Positions 47,996 through 56,505 of a DNA stretch of 64,000 nucleotides are shown in pieces. The stretch spans positions 163,983-227,982 of the forward strand of contig JAEWRN010000043.1 of NCBI GenBank assembly GCA_023460035.1. Reading direction: 5' to 3'. The notes below the pieces were generated by a model that saw only the letters and a program-made list of their open reading frames with translations, was not told the DNA's origin and ran no database searches. Within the stretch, counting starts at the first letter, position 1. The number at the start of each line of letters is the position of its first letter. Made by a program: the position numbers and the translations under genes. Source of the DNA: Bacillota bacterium (GTDB lineage: Bacteria; Bacillota; Clostridia; Oscillospirales; Ruminococcaceae).

Positions 47996-48137
47996 TATCG
48001 GCCTCCAACATCATCGTTTTTTCAAGCAGGATGATCTGATTTTGCAGCACCTGCATTTTGCTGATACACTTGATAATCGTACCCAGTTGGAACAAATTCA
48101 AAATTACCAAAACCGCAATCGTCACAATATACCACAT
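47973..48137 (-). CDS. Small single-TM protein (54 aa)
   Basis: ATG at 48137 preceded by GGGGGGCTAAT. An N-terminal TM helix (WYIVTIAVLVILNLFQLGTII) is followed by a short helical region with LLEKTMMLEADSG. Overlaps the 70-aa gene. It may form a helical complex with its neighbour; unknown. Confidence 0.5.
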   Translation of the reverse strand: MWYIVTIAVLVILNLFQLGTIIKCISKMQVLQNQIILLEKTMMLEADSGKDRLP

Positions 48138-48199
48138 ATTAGCCCCCCATTCCTGTTTTTTATAAAAACGATTCAACCGGAAATCGAACGCCCCTCGGT

Positions 48200-48724
48200 T
48201 TAATATCGTTGCCTGTTTTCAGAACTCACGCTGATGGGGATAGTCAGCGTCTTTTCCCCCACCAGCGGGTATTTCACGGTGATCACAAGGTCAAGCTGCA
48301 CGGTGGCTTTAATCCCGTCTGTGCGGTCTTGCCACGCGGTATTCTCAGTGTTGATCTGCACATTTGTCAGCCGGTACAGTTCTTCGCCGCCGCTGCCACG
48401 CTTGACCAGGTCTTCGCCCTCGCCGGTGAGCTGTAACATCACGGTGAGCTGCGTTGCTGGGTCAATGGCTTCAATGGCGGGCTGCCAGCTGCCCGCCTTT
48501 TGGTAGGCCCCAGTATACCCTTCCCGTTTTGACGGGTAGGTCGCCGCACTGTTTTGTGTCACAACGTTCAGCGCCACCTTTTGCATGGCGGCCCGGGTGC
48601 TGTACTCGGTCGTAATCGCCGTAAAATTCTGATACAACACGGCAATCAAGGCCAATACGAAAAAAAGGATCACCACAAAAAACGGCATTGCCGACCCCCG
48701 GTTATTCTTCAACGCTTTCATCAT
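48200..48724 (-). CDS. TadG/TadE-like pseudopilin
   Basis: A 174-aa protein that opens with KNNRGSAMPFFVVILFFVLALIAVLYQNF, an arginine-glycine turn and a hydrophobic helix as in TadE/TadG minor pilins, then an extracytoplasmic beta-rich domain (VQINTENTAWQDRTDGIKATVQLDLVI). The N-terminus is strikingly like the TadE-type protein at 50295 (KNNRGGALIEF), but the key glutamate of TadE is replaced here (AMPFF), so processing may differ. It overlaps the upstream membrane-protein gene by 23 nt. Confidence 0.68.
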   Translation of the reverse strand: MMKALKNNRGSAMPFFVVILFFVLALIAVLYQNFTAITTEYSTRAAMQKVALNVVTQNSAATYPSKREGYTGAYQKAGSWQPAIEAIDPATQLTVMLQLTGEGEDLVKRGSGGEELYRLTNVQINTENTAWQDRTDGIKATVQLDLVITVKYPLVGEKTLTIPISVSSENRQRY

Positions 48725-49190
48725 ACCCCCACATTTCCGCCAGCCCTGCCAAGAAATGTGCCGCGATCATAACGACACTAGCAAGCACCGACAAAATAAG
48801 GTTCTTTTCAATCGGTAAAAGAATAACTAACAGCAAAGTACCACCGGTTAAAACCCACCACAGGCGCCTTGCCTGTGCGTTTTCCGTGTGGCTCAGGCAC
48901 AAATCGGTTTGGTACTCATTCAGCGCTTTCTCAGGGCTCAGTCCCGCAGCCTTGTATTTTGCTTTCAGCCGGTACGCCGCCATGTTTGTATAAAAGTGGT
49001 GGCGCAGGGCATACGTAAAATACGATGCCAGCAGGAACCACCCAAGTAACCACCCACGGCCTAAAAGACTGGTGATCGTCACGCTGAGAAACAGCAGTGT
49101 CCAGTTAACAATACAGGCTTTCCAAAACTCTTTCTGTAGGCCCAGCCGTCTAAATTCCCGATAAAAGTCTTTCAATGTTTTATCCCCCAT
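48702..49190 (-). CDS. Uncharacterised four-helix membrane protein
   Basis: A 162-aa polytopic protein: VNWTLLFLSVTITSLLG, WLLGWFLLASYFTYAL, WWVLTGGTLLLVILLP and LILSVLASVVMIAAHFL are the hydrophobic segments, with a hydrophilic 45-residue loop holding LKAKYKAAGLSPEKALNEYQ. The ATG overlaps the SSB stop (TGATG). No known family; the location within the Tad set could mean a pilus-platform accessory. Confidence 0.55.
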   Translation of the reverse strand: MGDKTLKDFYREFRRLGLQKEFWKACIVNWTLLFLSVTITSLLGRGWLLGWFLLASYFTYALRHHFYTNMAAYRLKAKYKAAGLSPEKALNEYQTDLCLSHTENAQARRLWWVLTGGTLLLVILLPIEKNLILSVLASVVMIAAHFLAGLAEMWGYDESVEE

Positions 49191-49684
49191 CAAAACGGCA
49201 GGTCTTCACCATCGCCGACTATGATAAACTCTTCCGGGGGCTGCGCTTCAGCCACCGCCCCGCGCAGCGTCGTCTGTGTGCCCGCACTCGGTGCAGGGGG
49301 TCTGGTCGCCGGTACTGTGGCAGCTGCTGCCGGTGGTGTCACCGTGGCCGTATCCGCGCCGGTGCTTTTGGATGCGCAGAAATAGACACTTTCAGCAACA
49401 ACCTGGGTGACCTTTCGCTTGTTGCCCTGGGCGTCCTCATAGGTGCGGGTTTGCAAGCTGCCCTGCAGCGCCATCATCTGGCCTTTTTTAAAGTATTTCG
49501 TCACGAACTCCGCCGTCGTGCGCCAGGCGACAACATCAATGAAATCCGCCTGTCTCTCGCCGTTCTGGCCCACAAAACTCCGGTTGACTGCCAGCGCAAA
49601 GGTCGTGACCGCAGTGCCATTTGTGGTCGTTTTCAGCTCCGGGTCTGCGGTTAGGCGACCGAGCAGTGCTACAACATTCAACAT
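49190..49684 (-). CDS. ssb: Single-stranded DNA-binding protein
   Basis: A 164-aa SSB. The OB fold is at residues 1-~110 (MLNVVALLGRLTADPELKTTTNGTAVTTFALAVNRSF ... DFIDVVAWRTTAEFVTKYFKKGQMMALQGSLQTRTY), followed by an Ala/Pro/Thr linker and an acidic tip EDLPF, which recruits repair and replication proteins. Element-borne SSBs coat DNA after conjugative entry. The ATG at 49684 follows GGGAG by 8 nt. It is embedded in the Tad gene group, which is unusual. Confidence 0.95.
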   Translation of the reverse strand: MLNVVALLGRLTADPELKTTTNGTAVTTFALAVNRSFVGQNGERQADFIDVVAWRTTAEFVTKYFKKGQMMALQGSLQTRTYEDAQGNKRKVTQVVAESVYFCASKSTGADTATVTPPAAAATVPATRPPAPSAGTQTTLRGAVAEAQPPEEFIIVGDGEDLPF

Positions 49685-49710
49685 TTCGTTTTCTCCCTTC
49701 AAAAAGAAAG

Positions 49711-49733
49711 CCCGGAACATTACTTGTTCCGGG
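49711..49733 (-). terminator. Hairpin upstream of ssb
   Basis: CCCGGAACA/TGTTCCGGG, with CTTTCTTTTTGAAGG on the minus strand; same location type as the palindrome family but another stem. Confidence 0.75.
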
Positions 49734-50298
49734 TGAAAGTAATTGTATAAAATTGTTTAAACAGCAGCTTGGCATCGGGCGAGAAAAGCACCTTCAAAAA
49801 GTCCTTTAGGCCAAGAAGTGCAATACTTTCGATCAGCAGCCTGTTTTCTTTTTTCTTTATTGAATGGATTGTGATTTCTCGTTGCTGCTGTGCTTTCTCA
49901 AAACTTCGCTTCAAATGTGTGCGGGTTTTGAACCGAACCTCATACGGCAAGGCCTGCAGCAGCTGCTGCATTTGCAATCTAAGGAATTTCGCCAAACCAA
50001 ACAATTTGACCTGCAGCGGCTTGTCCTCATATTGCTGCCGCTGCATTCGTATTGCTGCCCGGCCATCGCTGTTCACCGACTGCCATATTTTATGCCGGTG
50101 AACCAGAAAAAGAGCAGTAACGCGCTTTCTGGGTGCGCCGTACCACCACCAAGCAAACCCACCAAGGGTCAAGCCGACAAACACAAGATATTCTGTAAGC
50201 CAATCCATTTTTATATGGCCCTGCTCTTTCATGGATTTTCTTTCCCATGATACAGGAACACCAATCGTTTTGTCCAGCGGTTCAAAAACTCCTGTCAT
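49720..50298 (-). CDS. Uncharacterised protein with one TM helix (192 aa)
   Basis: A short N-terminal region, one TM helix (YLVFVGLTLGGFAWWWYG), then a basic, helical cytoplasmic domain of ~130 residues (RMQRQQYEDKPLQVKLFGLAKFLRLQMQQLLQAL, RTHLKRSFEKAQQQREITIHSIKKK). The first ATG overlaps the TadE stop (ATGA) and is kept for that reason, though an internal ATG before the TM helix is possible. Family unknown. Confidence 0.52.
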   Translation of the reverse strand: MTGVFEPLDKTIGVPVSWERKSMKEQGHIKMDWLTEYLVFVGLTLGGFAWWWYGAPRKRVTALFLVHRHKIWQSVNSDGRAAIRMQRQQYEDKPLQVKLFGLAKFLRLQMQQLLQALPYEVRFKTRTHLKRSFEKAQQQREITIHSIKKKENRLLIESIALLGLKDFLKVLFSPDAKLLFKQFYTITFTRNK

Positions 50299-50702
50299 TT
50301 GTAATACCTCTCACTAGTGCCCGCCTGCCGGGCATGGATGGGCACCTCAATATCGCCAAAGGTGGCAAAACCGATTTGTGCTGTGGCCGTCAGCTCCAGC
50401 TTAATGTCGTGGCCCAGCTGCACCGCCCCGCCAGCGTCCAGCCAGTCGGTGCCGTCAAAGGACGCGGTGAAGTCGATACCGGTTTCCTCTTTCAGCTCGT
50501 CGATTTTGATCTGCAACGTACTGCCGGTGCTGCCGCGCAGTTCTGCCAGCCGCATCACCTTTTCTGCGGCATCGTCCAGCTTCTGCTTTTGCGCAAACAC
50601 CGGCAGCACGCCCAGTGCAAACGCAATGCACAGCATAATGCAAAAAAACGCGACCAGGAACTCGATCAGTGCCCCGCCGCGGTTATTCTTTAATGGTTTC
50701 AT
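50295..50702 (-). CDS. TadE-like minor pilin
   Basis: A 135-aa protein starting MKPLKNNRGGALIEFLVAFFCIMLCIAFALG: the RG-x5-E hydrophobic helix is the TadE signature, with the glutamate five residues after the glycine. A ~95-residue exported domain follows. TadE proteins are processed by the prepilin peptidase and initiate or cap Tad pili. Directly downstream of TadC, in the canonical gene order. Confidence 0.83.
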   Translation of the reverse strand: MKPLKNNRGGALIEFLVAFFCIMLCIAFALGVLPVFAQKQKLDDAAEKVMRLAELRGSTGSTLQIKIDELKEETGIDFTASFDGTDWLDAGGAVQLGHDIKLELTATAQIGFATFGDIEVPIHARQAGTSERYYK

Positions 50703-50718
50703 TTTGTTTTATCCCTCA

Positions 50719-51594
50719 CTAATACAGGGGGCCCATGTTGGCGAAGATATACACGCTCAGCACACCGAGAAACAGCAGCACAATACTGCCCAACAGCACC
50801 ATCGCGCAGGCATTGAGTTTGGGTACCCGGCGCTGTGCTTTCAGCTTCATGTTTTTCAGCTCGAGCTGCTTCAAATCGTAGCTGAGCATTTTAAAGTAGG
50901 TCGCCGTCTCGTTGCCCCGCACCGCATCGACCAACCCGCGCACCACATCATTCATCACCGACGAATTGACCCGCGTACCCATCCTTGTGAGTGCCGTCTC
51001 ATAGGTGCCACTTTCCATGTCGGCCACAGTGATTGCCAGCTCTTTGCCCAGCACCGGCCCTGCGGTCGGGATATACTCTTTCATCATGCGCAGCACATCG
51101 CGGCTGCCTGCCAGCTCTGACAAGATGGTGTGCACAAAGCCCGGCAGCTCGTGTTCAATTTCCTGCTTTGCCTCTTTTGTCAGCCGGTTCACTTTTTTCT
51201 TTTCCGCATCGTACACCCACACGGGGCCGACGAACGCGAACACCACCAGCGGGCGCACAAAAATGGAAGCCAGGACGGCGATAAAAAAGAAAAGCACCGC
51301 CTGCGCGATGCACCCGCAGAGGTACAGTTTTGCCGGCACGGTAATGCCTGCGCTATCCAGCGACTGCTGCACCTGCTCAATGCGGTCTGCACTGATTGGC
51401 AGGTATTTTGCAATCAGCTTTGCCAGCCGGTCAATCAGCCCGGCAAATATGTCGCCTTGTGGCTGCCGTTTGCCTTTCAGCACCTTGCGCACCGCGTTTG
51501 AAAGGCGGCGGGGCGGCACCCCGGCAAGGTCGCAGAGCAACAAAAAAATGCCGAGTGCAAGCAGCACCCCGGCACCTAAATAAAAGAGCTTCAT
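50719..51594 (-). CDS. tadC: TadC-like pilus platform protein (T2SS F domain)
   Basis: A 291-aa inner-membrane protein with TM helices near residues 3-20, 105-130 and 260-290 and a cytoplasmic GspF/T2SSF domain (EIEHELPGFVHTILSELAGSRDVLRMMKEYIPTAGPVLGKELAITVADMESGTYETALTRMGTR). With TadB it makes the platform on which the TadA motor works. Overlaps TadB by 4 nt. GGGGG lies 7 nt before the ATG. Confidence 0.87.
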   Translation of the reverse strand: MKLFYLGAGVLLALGIFLLLCDLAGVPPRRLSNAVRKVLKGKRQPQGDIFAGLIDRLAKLIAKYLPISADRIEQVQQSLDSAGITVPAKLYLCGCIAQAVLFFFIAVLASIFVRPLVVFAFVGPVWVYDAEKKKVNRLTKEAKQEIEHELPGFVHTILSELAGSRDVLRMMKEYIPTAGPVLGKELAITVADMESGTYETALTRMGTRVNSSVMNDVVRGLVDAVRGNETATYFKMLSYDLKQLELKNMKLKAQRRVPKLNACAMVLLGSIVLLFLGVLSVYIFANMGPLY

Positions 51595-52505
51595 TTGTCG
51601 GCCCCCTTTGCCGTGACGGGCTGCATGACATACAGCCCCACAAAAAACGTGACGGCCACCACCGCAAAATGCAGCGTCAGCAGCAGCTTGCCCGGCACGG
51701 TGTCAAACAGCACCCGGCCCCAGTCCTCGTAGATGAACCAGACCAGCGCCGGTGCAACACAGGCTGTCGCAAGCATAATCCAGAACGTGCGGCGCGGTGC
51801 GTCCATGATGACCGCCGTCTCCGCCGCAACCGTCCTCTCATCGCTGAACTTTTCCAGTATCGGCGGCAGCGTGTTTTTCAGTTTGTGGTCTGCCTGGCAG
51901 CGAATGACCGCGTCCACCCACTCGTGAAACACGGCGTTGTGTACCATGCGTTTCATTGCCAGCAGCGCCGTTTCGGTGCGGCTGTCAATCAATGTTGCCT
52001 GCACCACAAACAACCGGAACACCTGACTGACCGGTGCTTTGATGGTTGGGATATTCTCTTGCACGGCGGCCAGAATGGTGTTGTTGCCGCGCAGGTAAGA
52101 GGTGGTAATGCTGCCGAGTGCGGCTTCCAGCTCTTCGGTGAACCGCCGCTCTTTGTGCTGCCATTGCAGCTTGATGACAAAGAACGGTATCGTCGCACAC
52201 ACGGCCACCACGACCGGCACAAGGAACAGGTTGCCCAGCAGCCTGCACACTACCACCCCGCAGATGGAAAGGCCCACACTAGCCCCCCAGACGGCGGTCA
52301 TCGCCCCCTGCATTCCCTGAATGGCAAGAATCTGTTTAACTTCCTGCACCAGGGCGCGCACCGGGTCTTTGCGCGGCTTTGCCTTTGCCGCCCTGACCTT
52401 CTGCCGCAGCTTCTTCGTGCGCTGCCGGTGCTCAAAGTCCTGTGCGGAAAAGCCGAACAGCAGCAACAGGCCTGCCGAACAAAAAACAAAAGCTAACAGC
52501 TCCAT
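51591..52505 (-). CDS. tadB: TadB-like pilus platform protein (T2SS F domain)
   Basis: A 304-aa membrane protein: N-terminal TM (LLAFVFCSAGLLLLFGF), a pair of helices near residues 85-120 (VGLSICGVVVCRLLGNLFLVPVVVAVCATIPFFVI), a GspF-type cytoplasmic domain and two C-terminal TM helices. Lies between TadA (2 nt away) and TadC (overlap), the conserved tadABC order. Confidence 0.86.
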   Translation of the reverse strand: MELLAFVFCSAGLLLLFGFSAQDFEHRQRTKKLRQKVRAAKAKPRKDPVRALVQEVKQILAIQGMQGAMTAVWGASVGLSICGVVVCRLLGNLFLVPVVVAVCATIPFFVIKLQWQHKERRFTEELEAALGSITTSYLRGNNTILAAVQENIPTIKAPVSQVFRLFVVQATLIDSRTETALLAMKRMVHNAVFHEWVDAVIRCQADHKLKNTLPPILEKFSDERTVAAETAVIMDAPRRTFWIMLATACVAPALVWFIYEDWGRVLFDTVPGKLLLTLHFAVVAVTFFVGLYVMQPVTAKGADK

Positions 52506-52507
52506 CT

Positions 52508-53809
52508 TTAAAACTCCTTCCCGAATATCTTCTCTATCCAGTCTTCGGTCATGCCCTTGCGCAGCACGAGCTTGCGCAGTGCCGCGCTGGGTGTATTGAC
52601 CTTGCGAAAGTAACCTTGTACCTCAATCTCGCTGCCGTGCCGGATGTTCTTTTGCAACACATATTCATACAGTGTCAGATACTTGACACTGCCGTCCGGC
52701 TGCCGCACGGCTTCGGTGATTTCCATCACCCGCCGCTTGTGGTCTTCGGTGCAATCCAGATACGCCACAATGGGAAATGCCTGCTGCACCTGCCGCAGCA
52801 GAAAGCCGTCGTCCATGTTGGGGTACCGCATCTTACACAGCGACATCAGCCGCAGGTAGGTCAGCTCTGCCGACTGGGTGTGCAGCGTCGTCGCCACCGC
52901 GTGGCCGGTGTTGGCTGCGTTGACGGCCTGCATTGTCTCTTCGCCCTTACTCTCACCGACGACAATGTAATCCGGGTTCATCGTCATCAGCGTTTCGACC
53001 AGCCGGGCCTGCGTGATGTCCTGCTGCGGGTCGTCCGAGCGTTTGGCCGACAGGTGTACGACGTTATTGAGCACGTTGCCCGCCTTGTCGCGTTTGATGC
53101 AATCGAAATCGCGGGTACCCTCTTCGATGGTGAGAATGCGTTTGTTGTCCGGCAGCTCCTTAATGAGCCAGCCCAGCAGCGTACTTTTGCCCGCGTCGGT
53201 GGCCCCGGCAAGGCAGAGGGAAACACCGTGGCTGTACAGCTGCACCAGCAGGTCAAGCATATCCCCGGTGGCCGTCTCGCGCACGATGAAATCCTGTTTT
53301 TGCAGCTTTTGTGCGTTCACCTTACGGATGGAAACGGCGAGTGCTGTCTCTTCGTCCAGCACGTCGTACCCGACCGCCGTAATGCGCACATTCCCCGGCA
53401 GGTGCGCGACCACGATGCACTGGGTGTTGTCCCACACCATTTTGCTTTGGCCCAGCACCCGGCGGATGACGGCCCGCGCGTGCTCCGGTGTTTGAAAGTG
53501 TTCTTCTGCCGGGCGAATGCTGCCGTCGGTGTATTTGACCTTCACATCGTCCCATGCGTTGATATTGATTTCTTCCACCTCGGGGTCGTCCAGATATGCA
53601 GTCAAAAACGAGTACCGGGTCATTTCGTCCACCAGCCGGGTCAGCACGGCCTGTCGTTCCATGCCCGGCACAGTGATATTACCTTGTTCCAGAAAGTGCG
53701 CAAGGTAACTTTCAATCAGGTCAAAGTCCTGCTGTTCCAGCACTGCGGCGTAGTTTTCGCTGATGTACGCCTGCGCCCGCTGAAAGACTTTGTAGAGTTC
53801 TTTTTTCAT
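52508..53809 (-). CDS. tadA: TadA/CpaF-type secretion ATPase
   Basis: A 433-aa hexameric motor of the PilT/VirB11 class, driving Tad pilus extension. Walker A is GATDAGKST near residue 200, an Asp-box-like ILTIEEGTRDFD follows, then Walker B/His box PDYIVVGESKGEETMQAV and HAVATTLHTQSAEL. The N-terminal domain (EVEEININAWDDVKVKYTDGSIRPAEEHF) is the CpaF type. First gene of the tadABC-tadE run; AAAGGAG precedes the ATG, with a palindrome 30 nt upstream. Confidence 0.94.
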   Translation of the reverse strand: MKKELYKVFQRAQAYISENYAAVLEQQDFDLIESYLAHFLEQGNITVPGMERQAVLTRLVDEMTRYSFLTAYLDDPEVEEININAWDDVKVKYTDGSIRPAEEHFQTPEHARAVIRRVLGQSKMVWDNTQCIVVAHLPGNVRITAVGYDVLDEETALAVSIRKVNAQKLQKQDFIVRETATGDMLDLLVQLYSHGVSLCLAGATDAGKSTLLGWLIKELPDNKRILTIEEGTRDFDCIKRDKAGNVLNNVVHLSAKRSDDPQQDITQARLVETLMTMNPDYIVVGESKGEETMQAVNAANTGHAVATTLHTQSAELTYLRLMSLCKMRYPNMDDGFLLRQVQQAFPIVAYLDCTEDHKRRVMEITEAVRQPDGSVKYLTLYEYVLQKNIRHGSEIEVQGYFRKVNTPSAALRKLVLRKGMTEDWIEKIFGKEF

Positions 53810-53840
53810 GGGGTCTCCTTTCTTGCAATAAAAAAGAAAA

Positions 53841-53859
53841 CTGGGACCATTGGTCCCAG
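53841..53859 (-). repeat. Palindrome copy upstream of tadA
   Basis: CTGGGACCATTGGTCCCAG followed by TTTTCTTTTTTATTGCAAG on the minus strand, an excellent terminator. The sequence from the repeat to CTTGCAA is shared with the copy at 56506. Confidence 0.88.
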
Positions 53860-53912
53860 CTTTATGCCTTTTATCTGATTATTAATTGTAATCACAACAC
53901 TATCCCCAAAAT

Positions 53913-54506
53913 TCAGTTCTTTTTCTTTTTTGGTTTCGGATAGGGTTGCACTTCATTCGGAAGTCGCACAGGAGGAGGATTTCCATTAATAGCACTGAAT
54001 ATTAATATATAAGAGGGATGATATATCTTTATACTCGTCGGGCAGTCTGTGCGTGGAACATACCAAGAAACAACGGCTTCTTCTGATAAGATAATTTGTT
54101 CACCTAAATCGCAGTCGTAGTCGTTCCCGTTTTTTGATATTGTAACTCCACTTATGGCAATATGGTCTTTGCTTGTATTTGTAAACGTCAATAGCCAATA
54201 TACGTTTTCTTCAATGCTTTCATTTTCATCCAGCAGCTGAATTGAGGGGCGATAACCCCCTCCGGAAGCTTCCTCAATCCTTATCTCTTTATATATATAA
54301 ATATCCCCATATGAGCGGCCTAATTGGCTTAATTTCTTGTATCCACATTCTTGTATACTCATTTGTACCGTTCGCCGTTGAGTTTCATATTTTTCCTTGC
54401 CAGAATGGAATTTTACATAAAATATGTTAAAAACCACGGAAGTCGATAGTGCAACTACAAAAGGAAGAAATAAGCCTGAAGCCAAAACAATCAACCAACT
54501 ATTCAT
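53913..54506 (-). CDS. Uncharacterised membrane-anchored protein (197 aa)
   Basis: An N-terminal TM helix (WLIVLASGLFLPFVVALSTSVVFNIFYV), then a soluble domain with beta-rich pattern (YWLLTFTNTSKDHIAISGVTISKNGNDYDCDLGEQIILSEEAVVSWYV) and a Lys-rich end. AT-rich compared with neighbours. The ATG overlaps the stop of the 54506 gene (TAATG), so the two are coupled. Family unknown; the pair with the 54506 and 55350 genes looks like a cargo module. Confidence 0.6.
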   Translation of the reverse strand: MNSWLIVLASGLFLPFVVALSTSVVFNIFYVKFHSGKEKYETQRRTVQMSIQECGYKKLSQLGRSYGDIYIYKEIRIEEASGGGYRPSIQLLDENESIEENVYWLLTFTNTSKDHIAISGVTISKNGNDYDCDLGEQIILSEEAVVSWYVPRTDCPTSIKIYHPSYILIFSAINGNPPPVRLPNEVQPYPKPKKKKN

Positions 54507-55396
54507 TATTTCTCTCCGCGTTCACTTATTTCAAAACTGCCGTTTGCTTTTTTAGGCGTAATTCGTGATCCCAAAGCACGAGATAGAAATCCGAAAAAAC
54601 CGCCTTGGAGATTTATACTGTTTAAGACAGACAACTCACTTCGTTTTTTAAACAAGAAATAATGTATTACTTGAAGAAAGAATCCAACGTTTGCTTCATT
54701 TACAAAACAATGAAGATCAAATTTTTTACCATAAACAATTACATTCAACGGCAGATTTTTAGGTAATCCCTTGCCATCAGAAGTATACTTATTAATTACA
54801 TCTCCTGACCGGGGAGCGTTGTCTTGAATTGGATTGTTATCAAGTGCAAAATCCACACGCAGAGGGGACATTATTTCAAGGCAGTTCAGAAATCCGGCTA
54901 AATTGTTTTTATCTGGCTCTATAAAGCTTACGACCCGTTTATGCGGTAAAGCAATTGTAGCTGCATCTACACTGCATAGTGGAAGAAAAGAAGTGGTATT
55001 AGCTAAATCAGTTTGTTCAAAAAAAACGTTATGCCGAATATTATAGTATCTTTCACCAGACGGATATTTCTTAAACTGTATCTGTATACCCGTATTCTGT
55101 ACAATTTGAAGCGCATTTTCTCTTGTGAAGCCAAGATGTTCAAGTATATGAGCCGTACCATGTGGGCCTGTACCATCGTAACCGCAATTTGTCCCTGCCA
55201 GCTGCATGATCTTCCCATCTTCGTTCTCCAGAACCATATGAATATAACTAGAGTCTATAGTGTAAGGTGAAAGCAAAAAATTAGCTGATTCAAAAAAGCA
55301 AAAAACTTTTTCAACAAGACCAAACGTCTCAATTCTTTTATCAAAAAAATCAACGCAGTCTTTTGTCGTCCCCTGGCAGATCAAACTGTTGGTCAT
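54506..55396 (-). CDS. Uncharacterised 296-aa protein of an AT-rich cargo module
   Basis: A soluble protein with recognisable but unassigned blocks: ICQGTTKDCVDFFDKRI, FESANFLLSPYTIDSSYIHMVLENEDGKIMQLAGTNCGYDGTGPHGTAHILEHLGF and FFGFLSRALGSRITPKKANGSFEIS. The ATG at 55396 follows GGGG by 8 nt. It is coupled with the membrane protein at 53913 and overlaps a 65-aa TM protein gene upstream. I do not recognise the family; position, base composition and coupling to membrane proteins would suit a defence or exclusion system. Confidence 0.58.
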   Translation of the reverse strand: MTNSLICQGTTKDCVDFFDKRIETFGLVEKVFCFFESANFLLSPYTIDSSYIHMVLENEDGKIMQLAGTNCGYDGTGPHGTAHILEHLGFTRENALQIVQNTGIQIQFKKYPSGERYYNIRHNVFFEQTDLANTTSFLPLCSVDAATIALPHKRVVSFIEPDKNNLAGFLNCLEIMSPLRVDFALDNNPIQDNAPRSGDVINKYTSDGKGLPKNLPLNVIVYGKKFDLHCFVNEANVGFFLQVIHYFLFKKRSELSVLNSINLQGGFFGFLSRALGSRITPKKANGSFEISERGEK

Positions 55397-55547
55397 AAGC
55401 GGTTCCCCTTTCAATCAGCAACTCCAGCATCTCACAATAATGTGATTTCACTTTAAGACGATTCCATAACATTATGACCAAACACACAAGAAGTATGGAA
55501 AAGCTAACCAAAGCGCTTATTATGACTAATATTACCATATAATTCAT
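55350..55547 (-). CDS. Small single-TM protein (65 aa)
   Basis: One TM helix (VILVIISALVSFSILLVCLVIMLW) followed by a short charged tail (HYCEMLELLIERGTAYDQQFDLPGDDKRLR). Overlaps the start of the 54506 gene by 47 nt, so translation is coupled. First gene of the AT-rich module. Start assignment is uncertain by three codons. Confidence 0.5.
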   Translation of the reverse strand: MNYMVILVIISALVSFSILLVCLVIMLWNRLKVKSHYCEMLELLIERGTAYDQQFDLPGDDKRLR

Positions 55548-55615
55548 CCTTTTAAAATAGATTTAGTCTTTAAACTTATTATATAAATTGCTTTTTTGCT
55601 TGCCCACTAAAAAAC

Positions 55616-55634
55616 CTGGGACCATTGGTCCCAG
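55616..55634 (-). repeat. Palindrome copy after the Dam gene
   Basis: CTGGGACCATTGGTCCCAG begins 3 nt after the Dam stop codon and is followed by GTTTTTTAG on the minus strand. Confidence 0.88.
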
Positions 55635-55637
55635 ATT

Positions 55638-56462
55638 TTAAGCTGTAATACAGGCATTCCAAAGTGTCGGGTCTGGTTCAAAATTTAACCACAACACTTC
55701 GGTTCGCGCATTGTTGGAATCGCACCGGGCAGTGCAAGTAATCTTTGTCCACGGTGCCAGCAAATCATTGTACAGGTTATTATCATATCCGCTTAGCATT
55801 ACTGGCCCCGGATGAGACGACAATGCGGATAGTAATTTCTCATGTTCAAAGGTGGTATCCATTTCATATCGATAAAGCCCACCTCTGCGTGTTTCACCTA
55901 AATATGGGGGGTCAGCGTAAATCAACGTATCTGATGTGTTGTATTGTTTGATAATCGTTATCGCGTCACGGTTTTCTATTTGCGCCCGACGCAGTCTTTC
56001 AGCTACTGGTGCAACACGCTCCGGCAGACGACACCAGTGATGTGCAGAATTGCTGACTTTACTTGCAACGTCATGTTTCCAACCGGTACGCTGTCCAAGG
56101 CAGGTACCGGTACCTTGCCAGCAACGCACGGCAAAACGGCGCGCATCCTCTATGCTATCGCCGGTGAGGTTCAAAGGTTCCCTTGCAGCAGGCTCTTTTA
56201 CAAAGTCATACTCTTCCCGTGCATATGGGGTCAAGGCTATCAACCGCGCAAGATCATCCGGGTGGTCTCGGCACACTTTGAAAAAATTTACGACATTGCC
56301 ATCAATGTCATTCAGCACTTCTAATCGGCTTTCAGGCTTACTAAAGAAAACTGCGCCACTTCCAAAGAAAGGTTCGACATAGATGTCATGTGGCGGCATA
56401 TTTCTTACAATCCAGTCCGCTATCCGCCACTTGCTGCCCGGATATTTAAGCACAGATTTCAC
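55638..56462 (-). CDS. DNA adenine methylase (Dam family)
   Basis: A 274-aa N6-adenine methyltransferase of the D12 class. Motif X is LKYPGSKWR at the start, motif I (SAM binding) EPFFGSGAVFF, and motif IV the catalytic DPPYLGE near residue 190. Solitary: no endonuclease gene is adjacent, so it probably protects the element from restriction or marks DNA. The GTG at 56462 was chosen because AGAGGT lies upstream and the methylase fold starts directly after it; the open frame continues upstream through a palindrome copy, which would add an unnatural ~30-residue leader. Confidence 0.92.
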   Translation of the reverse strand: MKSVLKYPGSKWRIADWIVRNMPPHDIYVEPFFGSGAVFFSKPESRLEVLNDIDGNVVNFFKVCRDHPDDLARLIALTPYAREEYDFVKEPAAREPLNLTGDSIEDARRFAVRCWQGTGTCLGQRTGWKHDVASKVSNSAHHWCRLPERVAPVAERLRRAQIENRDAITIIKQYNTSDTLIYADPPYLGETRRGGLYRYEMDTTFEHEKLLSALSSHPGPVMLSGYDNNLYNDLLAPWTKITCTARCDSNNARTEVLWLNFEPDPTLWNACITA

Positions 56463-56505
56463 TTCATACCTCTTTCTTGCAATAAACTTGCAATAAAAAA
56501 GAAAA

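Noticed and set aside
52442..53878. A 478-codon plus-strand frame opposite tadA/tadB
   Set aside because: Cys/His-rich nonsense composition, entirely complementary to well-supported TadA/TadB coding sequence.
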